DNA from: Alexandriicola marinus
Lineage (GTDB): Bacteria; Pseudomonadota; Alphaproteobacteria; Rhodobacterales; Rhodobacteraceae
Length of the DNA: 32,052 bases
Direction of reading: 5' to 3'
Assembly: GCF_004000435.1 (NCBI RefSeq)
Contig: NZ_RBVZ01000014.1
Span: forward strand, 10,393-42,444
Shown piece after piece: positions 1-6,490 of the stretch. The translations under genes and the position numbers were made by a program. The notes beneath the pieces are model-generated. The model was not told where the DNA came from, searched no databases, and saw nothing but the letters and a program-made list of their open reading frames with translations. The number at the start of each line of letters is the position of its first letter. Within the stretch, counting starts at the first letter, position 1.

Positions 1-32
1 CCTCGCATGAGGTCGGACGAAAGGAGCTTTCG

Positions 33-374
33 ATGAAACTGATAGCGGCAAACGTGATGCGCAGCCTGCCAGCGGCGGCATACCTGGTTGGCGCAGCAGC
101 AGCCCATGCGCAGGAAGGCTCGGCTGACGATTGCGAGCTTGTGAGCGCGGCCATGTCGCAGATGGTGCAGGCGAACATCGCCAACATCGAAGTGACCGGC
201 AACATGCTGCAAAACCAGGCCGCCATGCTGGCGCATCTGGCGACGAGCGGCGATGGCGACGCCTTGGCGGCGGCGGCGGCCGTGACCGAGAACCTGGGCC
301 AGCTTCAGGTGCCCAACGGCCCGGCCATTACGGATGGAATGGCCGCGCTGCGGCGCATGTGCCCGGAGCGGTGA
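33..374 (+). CDS. Small exported hypothetical protein
   Basis: I do not recognise the family. The 113-residue product starts with a signal-peptide-like segment (about residues 1-26, ending in an AHA-Q type cleavage site), so it is probably periplasmic. The rest is Ala/Met/Gln-rich and probably helical, with two cysteines (one after the cleavage site, one near the C-terminus) that could form a disulfide. The start is supported by AAGGAG at 21-26, six bases before the ATG. The stop runs directly into a hairpin-bearing intergenic repeat at 375-434. The gene on its left lies outside the window, so operon membership is unknown. Confidence 0.7.
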   Translation: MKLIAANVMRSLPAAAYLVGAAAAHAQEGSADDCELVSAAMSQMVQANIANIEVTGNMLQNQAAMLAHLATSGDGDALAAAAAVTENLGQLQVPNGPAITDGMAALRRMCPER

Positions 375-434
375 GGGGGCTGTCTGCCCCCGCGCCTGGC
401 GGCGCTCCCCCGAGGATATTTCAGGGAAGATGAA
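375..434 (+). repeat. Dispersed intergenic repeat, copy A
   Basis: This contains the hairpin GGGGGC-tgtct-GCCCCC, then a GCGCC/GGCGC hairpin, then CCCCCGAGGATATTTCAGGG and AAGATGAAA. Near-identical copies lie at 19644-19704 and, lacking the first hairpin arm, at 14482-14529. I recall such GAGGATATTT-type intergenic elements as frequent in Rhodobacterales. Here it follows a stop codon immediately and may act as a transcript 3' end. Confidence 0.8.
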
Positions 435-479
435 ATGCAGAAAGGCCAAGCCCCGGAGGGCCTGGCCGTTGCAGCCGCC

Positions 480-641
480 CTACTCGGGGCGGCGCTTGAG
501 GGTGATCCCGACCTTCAGGAAGCCGAGGTTGATCGAGATCGTAAGGCTGAGGTCGATTGCGCGCAGCAGCTTGCGGATGGCTCGGAGCCGGCGAGCGGCG
601 ATGCGACGAAGTTTGATGGAACGCTTGCGAATGAATTTCAT
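480..641 (-). CDS. Very basic 53-residue small protein
   Basis: The first 28 residues are about half Lys/Arg (starting MKFIRKRSIKLRR), followed by a short beta-prone hydrophobic stretch and a basic tail. The start at 641 is preferred over 680 because CAGGAGA lies just upstream of it. I do not recognise a family. The charge suggests nucleic-acid or membrane binding, but that is inference. It stands alone between repeat A and a structured intergenic region. Confidence 0.5.
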   Translation of the reverse strand: MKFIRKRSIKLRRIAARRLRAIRKLLRAIDLSLTISINLGFLKVGITLKRRPE

Positions 642-948
642 GGTCTGTCTCCTGATTGAAAAAACGAGGCTCGGTGACACGGCGGGAAAGGCGGGCCGTC
701 AACACGCGCGCAGCGCCCCGAAGGGCTTGGTGTTGACGGCTCGCCGCGCCGTGTAGAGTGGCCGCTGTTTTTCAAGGAGGCAGACCCTGCACCTTCGCAG
801 GGGTCCAGTGTCGCATTGCCGCTTGTCGGCGGTTCGGAGCTGAAGGCTGTGAAGCGCGATCGGCCGCCCTCTCGATGGGGGCGGCCGATTGGTCGGGGCG
901 CAGCGCCGCGCCCGAAGGGCAGGCGGGCCGTGAGGCCCGCCCGGGCGG
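642..948. other. Gene-free stretch of strong inverted repeats
   Basis: I see no convincing gene here. It holds a long two-step inverted repeat at 677-754 (ACACGGCG with CGCCGTGT, CCGTCAACAC with GTGTTGACGG, and an inner GCCC/GGGC). There is a 10-bp palindromic stem at 859-868/880-889 (ATCGGCCGCC with GGCGGCCGAT) and an 8-bp stem at 922-929/934-941 with a GTGA loop. A strong AAGGAGG at 774-780 is not followed by a usable start codon. Confidence 0.7.
922..941 (-). terminator. Hairpin just downstream of ssb
   Basis: The stem is GGCGGGCC with GGCCCGCC around a GTGA loop, seven bases past the ssb stop. It has no clear U-tract, so intrinsic termination is uncertain. It may instead stabilise the 3' end. 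Confidence 0.45.
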
Positions 949-1299
949 TCAGCCCGCCTGTTGCCGCTCCATCTGCTTGCGGATCATGTGGGCCAGGTTG
1001 GCGAAGTTGTCGCAGGCCAGTTTCACGCCGTGGCGGGTTTCGCCGCTATTGGTCTCGTAGCTCTCGGAGCGGATGGTGCCGGTCGCGCGAACCAGGTCGC
1101 CTTTGACGGTGTTTTCCTTGACCCATTTGATGACGTTCTCGTTGAAGATACTCACGTCGTTCCAGAAGGGTTTCGACTGAAAGTCGCCGTGATTGTCCTT
1201 GCGGCCATACTCGGCGGCGATGGAAACCCAGAGGACGCCGTTGCCTTCCTTGATCTGACCGACCCGACCGATGATTTCAAACTCAGCGAAGGTATTCAT
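949..1299 (-). CDS. ssb: Single-stranded DNA-binding protein
   Basis: This is a 116-residue OB-fold single-stranded DNA-binding protein, shorter than chromosomal SSB and lacking the usual acidic C-terminal tail; it ends in a Gln/Gly-rich stretch. It opens MNTFAEFEIIGRVGQIKEG, and has the SSB-like elements around FWNDVSIFNENV and GDLVRATGTIR. The start at 1299 follows AAGGAGA; the ATG further upstream at 1365 lacks such support. Plasmid SSBs coat the incoming strand during conjugation and support replication. A decayed homologue faces it at 1494-1805. Confidence 0.85.
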   Translation of the reverse strand: MNTFAEFEIIGRVGQIKEGNGVLWVSIAAEYGRKDNHGDFQSKPFWNDVSIFNENVIKWVKENTVKGDLVRATGTIRSESYETNSGETRHGVKLACDNFANLAHMIRKQMERQQAG

Positions 1300-1368
1300 T
1301 TTTTGTCTCCTTGGTATCTTAGTGTTTCGATGAAAAACGGTCATGCTGGTCCTCGATGCGATCAAGCC

Positions 1369-1431
1369 AAAAATCGGAGGGTCCGCAAAGCGGAAACCGA
1401 TTTTTTGATTGAAGGGCGGGGCGTTAGCCCC
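1369..1431. terminator. Bidirectional terminator-like hairpin plus a second stem
   Basis: AAAAATCGG at about 1369-1377 pairs with CCGATTTTT at 1397-1405, enclosing TCCGC-aaa-GCGGA. With A-runs on one side and T-runs on the other it fits a bidirectional intrinsic terminator. A GGGGC-GTTA-GCCCC hairpin follows at 1418-1431. The pair sits almost at the centre between ssb and its inverted decayed copy. Confidence 0.6.
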
Positions 1432-1493
1432 GGACGGTCGCTAAGAGAGGAACAAGCAATGTTCCGTTTGAGAAACCCGGACCAAGGAGACGG

Positions 1494-1805
1494 GTGAATA
1501 CCTGGGTTGCACGAATTTCAGTGTCGGTTCCAGATCAAGGAAGGCAGCGGCGTGTGGATCTCGACAGGGGCTCGATTCATACTGCAAGGACAATCACGGC
1601 GACGGTCGAAACCTGGGGCGACGGATGCTCATCTGCGCAGCGGCAAATGGGTCAAGGGAAACCCGATGGCGGCCTAGCGACAACCGGCACAGGAACAGAA
1701 GAGGGCAGAGCGGCTTGCGAAACTGGCTGCGAGAAACTGGATCGAGACGCGGACAACATGCGCGACGCAGGCGCTTGTTTGGAGTTGCGGCAACAGGTGC
1801 GATGA
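1494..1805 (+). pseudogene. Decayed second ssb copy, inverted relative to ssb
   Basis: Nucleotide comparison with the intact ssb shows it is a remnant. The start region matches (ACCAAGGAGAC, then GTGAATACC against ATGAATACC). An internal block CAGATCAAGGAAGGC...GGCGT matches 22 of 23 bases, GCAAGGACAATCACGGCGAC matches 20 of 20, and CAAATGGGTCAAGG is shared. The end GGCAACAGG...TGA also aligns. Indels shift the frame, so although a 103-codon frame stays open it no longer encodes an OB-fold. The TGA overlaps the ATG of the nuclease gene that follows. Confidence 0.8.
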
Positions 1806-2176
1806 TCGTCGCGGCCTTGCTGTCGATCGACACCGGGACGGCGGCAGAGCCGATCAATCCGGCTTCAGTCTATGTGATCGACGGCGACACGATTGACCTG
1901 GGCGGTGAGCGGTTCCGGCTGGTCGGTCTCGACACGCCGGAAACCTACGATCCGCAATGTGCATATGAAAAGGCGCTTGGTGACGAGGCGACGAGGCGCT
2001 TGCGCGAGCTGATCGGCTCGGGCGAGTTGGTGGAACTGATCGTGTTGCCGGGCCGCGACCGAAATGACCGAGGGCTAGCGCGGCTTTACATCGGTCGTGC
2101 GGACGTGGCCGGTATCCTGATCGGGGAAGGGCTGGCGCGGGAATACAATGGGGGCAGGCGGCAGGGTTGGTGCTGA
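1802..2176 (+). CDS. Thermonuclease (SNase-like) family protein
   Basis: This belongs to the staphylococcal-nuclease-like family, Ca-dependent endonucleases that cut DNA and RNA, often exported. It shows VIDGDTIDLGG, FRLVGLDTPET, RLRELIGSGE, RNDRGLARLY and the C-terminal EYNGGRRQGWC. Family active-site residues are Asp/Arg/Glu; DGDT, the RL-GLDTPE arginine/glutamate pair and the later RGLARLY arginine are visible. The start is uncertain: ATG 1802 overlaps the preceding TGA and gives 124 residues with a short hydrophobic leader. TTG at 1775 would give a fuller signal peptide. The same frame stays open upstream to 1625, but that part is decayed ssb. Confidence 0.75.
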   Translation: MIVAALLSIDTGTAAEPINPASVYVIDGDTIDLGGERFRLVGLDTPETYDPQCAYEKALGDEATRRLRELIGSGELVELIVLPGRDRNDRGLARLYIGRADVAGILIGEGLAREYNGGRRQGWC

Positions 2177-2219
2177 CGGCCAAGCCGCGCAGCGGCCCCT
2201 GCGCGGGTAGCGCAAGGCC

Positions 2220-2248
2220 GGTGCGTCGGGGCGCAGTCCCGGCGCACC
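2220..2248. terminator. Hairpin between convergent genes
   Basis: GGTGCG-t-CGGG pairs with CCCGGCGCACC across a CGCA-containing loop. It lies between the nuclease stop (2176) and the stop of the converging minus-strand gene (2254), so it could serve both. Confidence 0.5.
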
Positions 2249-2253
2249 GGGCA

Positions 2254-2616
2254 TCACCCTCGGCGCGGTCCCTTTCGGAACCAGCCCATGACGATAATCG
2301 TGATGCCGATGGCGAGCAGGTAGAGAACGGCAATCATCCAGATCAGCATGAACGCCTCGCCAAGCTGCCGGGTGAATGTCCGATCCGCGCCGAACAGGAA
2401 ATGCTCGGACCCGCTCATGGCCCATCCCATGACGATGCCGAATCCGAGGGCAGGCAGGAACACAGTCAGGAAGGCCAGCATATAGCGGTTGATCGTCGGT
2501 CGCCCGCCACGCCAGCAGGCCCGGACGACACGGCCCGGACAAAAGACGATCTCGGCCATGCGATACTGAACCAGATCGAGCCTATCCTTGAAGGTGGTTT
2601 CGTCGTCGTCGTGCAT
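2254..2616 (-). CDS. Small two-helix membrane protein
   Basis: The 120-residue protein has an acidic N-terminus, then two predicted transmembrane helices (about residues 46-66, rich in Leu/Phe/Gly, and 88-111, rich in Ile/Leu) and a basic end (WFRKGPRRG). I do not recognise a family. It is the next gene downstream of another small membrane protein (2720-2959), with a strong terminator between them, so they are probably separate transcripts. Weak CAGGAC precedes the start. Confidence 0.65.
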   Translation of the reverse strand: MHDDDETTFKDRLDLVQYRMAEIVFCPGRVVRACWRGGRPTINRYMLAFLTVFLPALGFGIVMGWAMSGSEHFLFGADRTFTRQLGEAFMLIWMIAVLYLLAIGITIIVMGWFRKGPRRG

Positions 2617-2641
2617 GATCGTCCTGAATGTCGGTCCCTGG

Positions 2642-2669
2642 AAAAAAGAGGCCCCGCGCGAGCGGGGCC
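2642..2669 (-). terminator. Rho-independent terminator
   Basis: On the minus strand GGCCCCGC-TCGC-GCGGGGCC is followed by TCTTTTTTCC, a textbook intrinsic terminator. It ends the transcript of the gene at 2720-2959. Confidence 0.85.
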
Positions 2670-2719
2670 AGTGTTATCCTCACCACAAGGATATTCTCAA
2701 AAAGCTGGCCTGCCCGGCG

Positions 2720-2959
2720 TCAAAGATGCGCGCGGCGGCTCCGAATTTCGTTCGACAGATTGGCGGCTTGTGCGAAGCACCCGAAGGCGATGGCTGTGCC
2801 GATCCAGTAAATCAGATTGGGGACGTTGACCCCCGCGAAGAACGCGATGCAAGCGGCGATCACGATAGCCGCGCCAGCAGCTCCGATAAAGAACCAGTTC
2901 CACATCTTGCCGATCAGTTCGGCAATGATTTCTTCAGCGTGAGCGCGGCGATCAAACAT
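2720..2959 (-). CDS. Small two-helix membrane protein
   Basis: This 79-residue protein starts with a charged helix (MFDRRAHAEEIIAELIGK), followed by two hydrophobic helices (about residues 22-43 and 48-66) and a basic tail. I do not recognise a family. AAAGGAG eight bases upstream fixes the start. The intrinsic terminator at 2642-2669 lies downstream. It sits among plasmid maintenance and transfer-type genes, which fits an entry-exclusion-like or other membrane role, but nothing in the sequence proves it. Confidence 0.7.
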   Translation of the reverse strand: MFDRRAHAEEIIAELIGKMWNWFFIGAAGAAIVIAACIAFFAGVNVPNLIYWIGTAIAFGCFAQAANLSNEIRSRRAHL

Positions 2960-3025
2960 CTAAGTTCTCCTTTAGTTCCAGTCGTAGCACAGTCGATCAG
3001 TTCTCGCCAGCGCCATGAATATCCC

Positions 3026-3289
3026 TCAGAACAAAGCCAGTTGCTCGGGCTGAGGCCGAATGCCGACGCGCCCGCGTGGATCAATGATCCATCCGTCGCC
3101 GTCGCGCAGGATGCTGGCGTCAGGTCCGTGCTGGTCGATGAAGACGCGATCCGCCTCCACCTTGCGACTGTGATGAAAGTCGCTCGCCATGTGGCCGCTC
3201 GGGCGACGGCACCAGACGCCGGGCGCTCTGCCGCAATCGGGGCAGCGCACGGCAAGGACCGGATGACGGTGGGCGGTGAAATCAGGCAT
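3026..3289 (-). CDS. Small Cys/His zinc-ribbon-like protein
   Basis: The 87-residue product contains CPDCGRAPGVWCRR, then a His, and a conserved-looking HSRKVEADR stretch. C-x2-C plus a further Cys and His could bind one zinc ion. This C-x2-C-G-x-x-P-G-x-x-C-R pattern occurs in short phage and plasmid proteins of unknown function. The start at 3289 is chosen because TTGGAGA lies upstream, and because it overlaps the end of the preceding gene by eight bases, which implies translational coupling. A longer in-frame extension to 3448 overlaps that gene and is rejected. Confidence 0.6.
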   Translation of the reverse strand: MPDFTAHRHPVLAVRCPDCGRAPGVWCRRPSGHMASDFHHSRKVEADRVFIDQHGPDASILRDGDGWIIDPRGRVGIRPQPEQLALF

Positions 3290-3914
3290 GGGCGTTCTCC
3301 AATTCTCCGAGGCGAAGGAATAGCTGCGAGGCCAACACGCGATTCTGGGCGGCGCGGTCGCGATCCTTGTTCTTCGATGCCGCCAGTTGAAGATGGTGAT
3401 AGGCTGCGTGACGTTCCGCCAGCGGGTGACGGTCAGGATCGGCGGCAATCTCCCGCGCCTTGAGGATCGTCACGAACAGGTCAGATGAAGCGAACAGGTT
3501 CGCGATCCTCGCGCCCGAGGCGTCGGTGCGCGACAGCGGGAAAGGCGGGCTTTTCAAGTCGATCCTGCCTTGGCTGTAGCTGTGCAGGACGCTCAACAGA
3601 TAAGACGGGTCGGCGGGGTATGGGGCGCAGTCCCATGCCCGCCGCACAGCGCGGCGCTCATCTTCGGGCAGGGCGTCGATCTGGCGGCGGGCTTCATGCC
3701 ACTTCTCTGCCCGAGCGCGACGGTCCCTGATTTCCTGTTCGGACCATGCCAGTGCGCGGTCTGCCATAACACGGTCCTCGCTCGGCTGTGCCTCGGCAAT
3801 CTGATCGGCCAGCAACGGAAGGGCCTCGCGCTCAAGGCGCTGTTTCCGGCGCAGTGCGGCCCGCTTGCGGGGCGTGTCGGTGAACGGGTGTCGGGGTGAA
3901 CGCTTGAATCTCAT
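3282..3914 (-). CDS. Hypothetical charged helical protein
   Basis: The 210-residue product is rich in Arg, Ala, Glu and Leu and probably all helical; no motif is recognised. The ATG at 3926 is part of ATGGAGG, which is better read as the ribosome-binding site for the ATG at 3914 (MRFKRSPRHP), so the shorter start is preferred. It is coupled to the zinc-ribbon-like gene downstream and lies between that gene and the ParB-like gene. These three probably form one transcription unit, since the gap to parB is only 46 bases. Confidence 0.65.
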   Translation of the reverse strand: MRFKRSPRHPFTDTPRKRAALRRKQRLEREALPLLADQIAEAQPSEDRVMADRALAWSEQEIRDRRARAEKWHEARRQIDALPEDERRAVRRAWDCAPYPADPSYLLSVLHSYSQGRIDLKSPPFPLSRTDASGARIANLFASSDLFVTILKAREIAADPDRHPLAERHAAYHHLQLAASKNKDRDRAAQNRVLASQLFLRLGELENAHA

Positions 3915-3960
3915 GGGAACCTCCATCGGTGGGCGGGGCGCTGCCGCCCCGCCCTCGATC

Positions 3961-5787
3961 TCACTTCATGCCTTCGGGCAGCCATGCCCCGATCTTCGCG
4001 GCCTGCTCGTCGGTGACGCCAAGGGCGCTGCGCAGATCGTGGTCGCCACGGAACAGGGCTTCCAGCTTGTCGGCCTTCTCGCCCTTTTTCAGCTTGGCGA
4101 AGGTCGTGGCGGTCGGGTGATCGTCGGACAGGTCCAGCAGATCGCGCCACAGATCGTTGAGGTAGGGGCCTCCGACGCGAGAAAAGAAGTTCGCCGCATT
4201 GGGGGTCCAGACTTCGCGGATATTCGGCTGCGTCTCCTTGTCGATCATCGCGGACAGCTTCTCGTCGCCGCCCCGATATTGAGCGGCAAGGAACCGGACC
4301 AGTTCACCGCGCACATGCTCCGGGCCTTTCTTGCGAAACGCGCGGAAGGATGCGCCAAGGTCTTTCGCATCCCACATATCGCGCGGCGGGTTGCTGGTCA
4401 GGCGCTCGTCAAGGGCATAGCCCTCGGCCTCGGTCGAAGGCCAGTTCGGAACCTCGGTCGTGGCGATGCCAAGCGGATCGTTCCAGCGCAGGGCGTGGCT
4501 CAACTGGTAGGCCAGAAGGTCAATCAGCAGATCGGGATCGCGCAACACCGCATGTTGCCGTGCGCCCTGTGCGACACGGGACAGGTCGTCGCGCAGCTTC
4601 TGGCTGATGGGGGATTTCGGCTCGGCCTCGGCGCTCGAATGGCTGGACTTGCGCAGGAACCCGGCCTCGATGGCGGCGGCCCGGTCCTCACGCCTCACCA
4701 GCCCCTCGGCGGTCTGAACCTCGCCGCTCTGGTTGACGTAGACAAGGACGCCCGAAACGGCCTTCTGCTCGGCGCTGAATGCACCATCCAACACGGCTTG
4801 CAGCGCCGCCAGTTCGGCCTCGCCCTCGGCGTCCAGAACCTCACCTTCGGCCAATTCCGCCAGTTCGTCGTAACGCTCTGACTGCTCTTCGGTGAGCGTC
4901 CCTTCATCCCGATAGATGCGGTCCAGCTTCCGTTCCTCGATCTCGTAATAACCAAGATAGGTGGTGTCCATCGCCTCGGCCCATTTCCAACCGTCGCCGG
5001 TCATGGCCTCGGCGGTGGCGTTCAGCTTCGCCTTGAACAGTTCGTCCAGCAGGGCAACATCATCGAAATAGGTCTGGTCTGCGAAAAGGTCGCCAGTGAC
5101 GCGCCCGCCCTCGGCCTCGTAAGCCTCAAGGCCAACAAACTTCACGCGCCGATCCGTGCTGCGCACCGAGTCCGGTTTGAGCATCTGCTTGATCTGGTGA
5201 TCGCTGTAGCCCTCGCCCCGCACCTTTTCCAGCACGGCCAGCGTGTTCGCCTCGTCCTCGCTGACGGTGAAGGCGGCGGCGTTCGACAGGGTGATTTCCC
5301 CGGCCTTCAAGGCGTCCAGAACCGACACCGGCAGGCTTGCCAGCTTCAAGCGGCGATAGACGTGCTTTTCATTGACGCCGAACGCGATGGCGATGGAGGG
5401 AACCGGAACGCCCCGCTCGGCCATGCTGCCATATTCGCGGATTTCATCGGCGGCATGGGGTTGTTCGCGGTGGTGGTTCTCGCTCGATGCCCAAATCTCG
5501 GCGGTCGCCTGATCGGGCGCGATCTTCACGGAAACCGTAGCGAAGCGCGGATCGTCTTGCAGCAAAGCCAGGGCGCGAAGCCTCCGGCCTCCGGCCACGA
5601 TGCCAACCTTGCCGGTTTCATCGCGCAGCCCGGCGAGGTTCTGGATCAGGCCAAGCTGGCGGATATTCTCTGCCAGTGCCTCGATCCCCTCGGGGCTGAA
5701 CACGGTGCGCGGGTTCAGGTCGGAAACATACAGATCATCGAAGGGAACCTGTTCGATGGGGGCGATGATCGTCTCTTGCTTTGTCAT
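3961..5787 (-). CDS. Large ParB-like protein (608 residues)
   Basis: The N-terminus is a ParB/Srx-type nucleotide-binding domain: VSDLNPRTVFSPEGIEALAE (box I region), IVAGGRRLRALALLQ (box II) and a NHHREQPHAADEIREY segment. A helix-turn-helix region follows around residues 130-180 (IAIAFGVNEKHVYRRLKLA). The remaining 400 residues are acidic and unassigned. At twice the length of ordinary ParB, and with no ParA gene next to it, it is the plasmid-type long ParB-like family rather than a plain segregation protein. The start at 5787 (MTKQETIIAP) follows AAGGA; the frame upstream of it has no such support. It could act in gene regulation or during establishment after transfer. Confidence 0.8.
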   Translation of the reverse strand: MTKQETIIAPIEQVPFDDLYVSDLNPRTVFSPEGIEALAENIRQLGLIQNLAGLRDETGKVGIVAGGRRLRALALLQDDPRFATVSVKIAPDQATAEIWASSENHHREQPHAADEIREYGSMAERGVPVPSIAIAFGVNEKHVYRRLKLASLPVSVLDALKAGEITLSNAAAFTVSEDEANTLAVLEKVRGEGYSDHQIKQMLKPDSVRSTDRRVKFVGLEAYEAEGGRVTGDLFADQTYFDDVALLDELFKAKLNATAEAMTGDGWKWAEAMDTTYLGYYEIEERKLDRIYRDEGTLTEEQSERYDELAELAEGEVLDAEGEAELAALQAVLDGAFSAEQKAVSGVLVYVNQSGEVQTAEGLVRREDRAAAIEAGFLRKSSHSSAEAEPKSPISQKLRDDLSRVAQGARQHAVLRDPDLLIDLLAYQLSHALRWNDPLGIATTEVPNWPSTEAEGYALDERLTSNPPRDMWDAKDLGASFRAFRKKGPEHVRGELVRFLAAQYRGGDEKLSAMIDKETQPNIREVWTPNAANFFSRVGGPYLNDLWRDLLDLSDDHPTATTFAKLKKGEKADKLEALFRGDHDLRSALGVTDEQAAKIGAWLPEGMK

Positions 5788-5833
5788 GGGTCTTATCCTT
5801 GTCGTGTGGTGAGTTTTTGTGTTATCGGTGCCC

Positions 5834-5849
5834 CAGCCCTGACGGGCTG
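5834..5849 (-). terminator. Short hairpin between a small ORF and the ParB-like gene
   Basis: CAGCCC-TGAC-GGGCTG stem just after the stop of the 36-codon ORF. It has no T-run, so its terminator role is uncertain. Confidence 0.35.
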
Positions 5850-5861
5850 AGGCGAGGGGGC

Positions 5862-5972
5862 TTAGATGGCCCCGTGCTGGATCAGGAAGCGGCGTCCGAT
5901 GCCAAAGTGATCGCCCTTCCTGAGAAGCGCCCAAGCCTCGGCAATGCGGCGCTTCATGGTTTCATTGCTCAT
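5862..5972 (-). CDS. 36-residue small basic protein
   Basis: Reading the minus strand gives MSNETMKRRIAEAWALLRKG followed by a basic, aromatic half ending in QHGAI. The ATG is preceded by GGAAAGGAAGG, a strong ribosome-binding site, and the frame ends in TAA. It is probably a single amphipathic helix plus tail. I do not recognise it. It lies between the DUF3768 gene and the ParB-like gene, separated from each by hairpins. Confidence 0.5.
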   Translation of the reverse strand: MSNETMKRRIAEAWALLRKGDHFGIGRRFLIQHGAI

Positions 5973-6007
5973 TGATTTCACCTTCCTTTCCGTTGTGGTG
6001 AGGGGGT

Positions 6008-6052
6008 GGGAGAGGCGCTTGCCGCCCCTCCCTTGGGCCTGCTCGACAGGCC
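6008..6052 (-). terminator. Two adjacent hairpins after the DUF3768 gene
   Basis: GGGAGAGGCG pairs with CGCCCCTCCC (9 of 10 bases) at 6008-6032, and GGCCTG-ctcga-CAGGCC forms a perfect stem at 6036-6052. They lie downstream of the gene ending at 6092. Confidence 0.5.
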
Positions 6053-6091
6053 AGCCTCGGCGCGGGGCAGGGAGAGACCCCGCAACCGAAC

Positions 6092-6490
6092 TCAGTATTC
6101 CTCGGGCAGAAGGATGGTCAGCACGCGGCGGGTCTTAGTGGTGTCCGCGCAATCGTCGGAACCGAACTCATAGCCCGCGTCGTAGAGGTCGATTTTCCAG
6201 TAAAGCCGAACCTCGCGTTCGCCTTCGGCCACGGTGAAGATGCCGAAATCGTGGGTGCCGTAAGGGTCGTTGTCCTCGGTGAACTCGGAAAACTGCATGA
6301 CCGCGACCATGATCGCCACCTGTGCCTCGTGCGACAGTGCGGCCACGCCGCGCGTCATGACAATCTGGCCGGGAACGGTGAAGTCAGCGCCCCATGTGGT
6401 GCGGAACCGGTCGTTCTGTCTTGCGATAAGCGCGACCCGCGCTGCCTCGACAGCCGCCTCTGCGGTGTTTTCCGAATGAATATCAGCCAT
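6092..6490 (-). CDS. DUF3768 family protein
   Basis: The 132-residue sequence fits the DUF3768 family as I know it: an N-terminal IARQNDRFRTTWG stretch, PGQIVMTRGVAAL, a central FTEDNDPYGTHDFG segment, LYWKIDLYD, and the C-terminal TRRVLTILLPEEY. The family is common on alphaproteobacterial plasmids and its biochemical role is unknown. CAAGGAGGCCAGAC precedes the start. It is the first gene of the minus-strand block and lies directly downstream (in transcription direction) of a dense hairpin cluster. Confidence 0.8.
   Translation of the reverse strand: MADIHSENTAEAAVEAARVALIARQNDRFRTTWGADFTVPGQIVMTRGVAALSHEAQVAIMVAVMQFSEFTEDNDPYGTHDFGIFTVAEGEREVRLYWKIDLYDAGYEFGSDDCADTTKTRRVLTILLPEEY

Noticed and set aside
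435-659. Plus-strand 74-codon frame
   Set aside because: It begins within intergenic repeat A and overlaps the minus-strand basic protein, which has the better ribosome-binding site.
1625-1801. N-terminal extension of the nuclease
   Set aside because: The DNA here is decayed ssb sequence; the encoded Arg-rich stretch resembles no nuclease N-terminus. A TTG start at 1775 remains possible.
3865-4881. Plus-strand 338-codon frame
   Set aside because: It is antisense to the ParB-like gene and the 210-residue gene, and has no ribosome-binding site or known motif.
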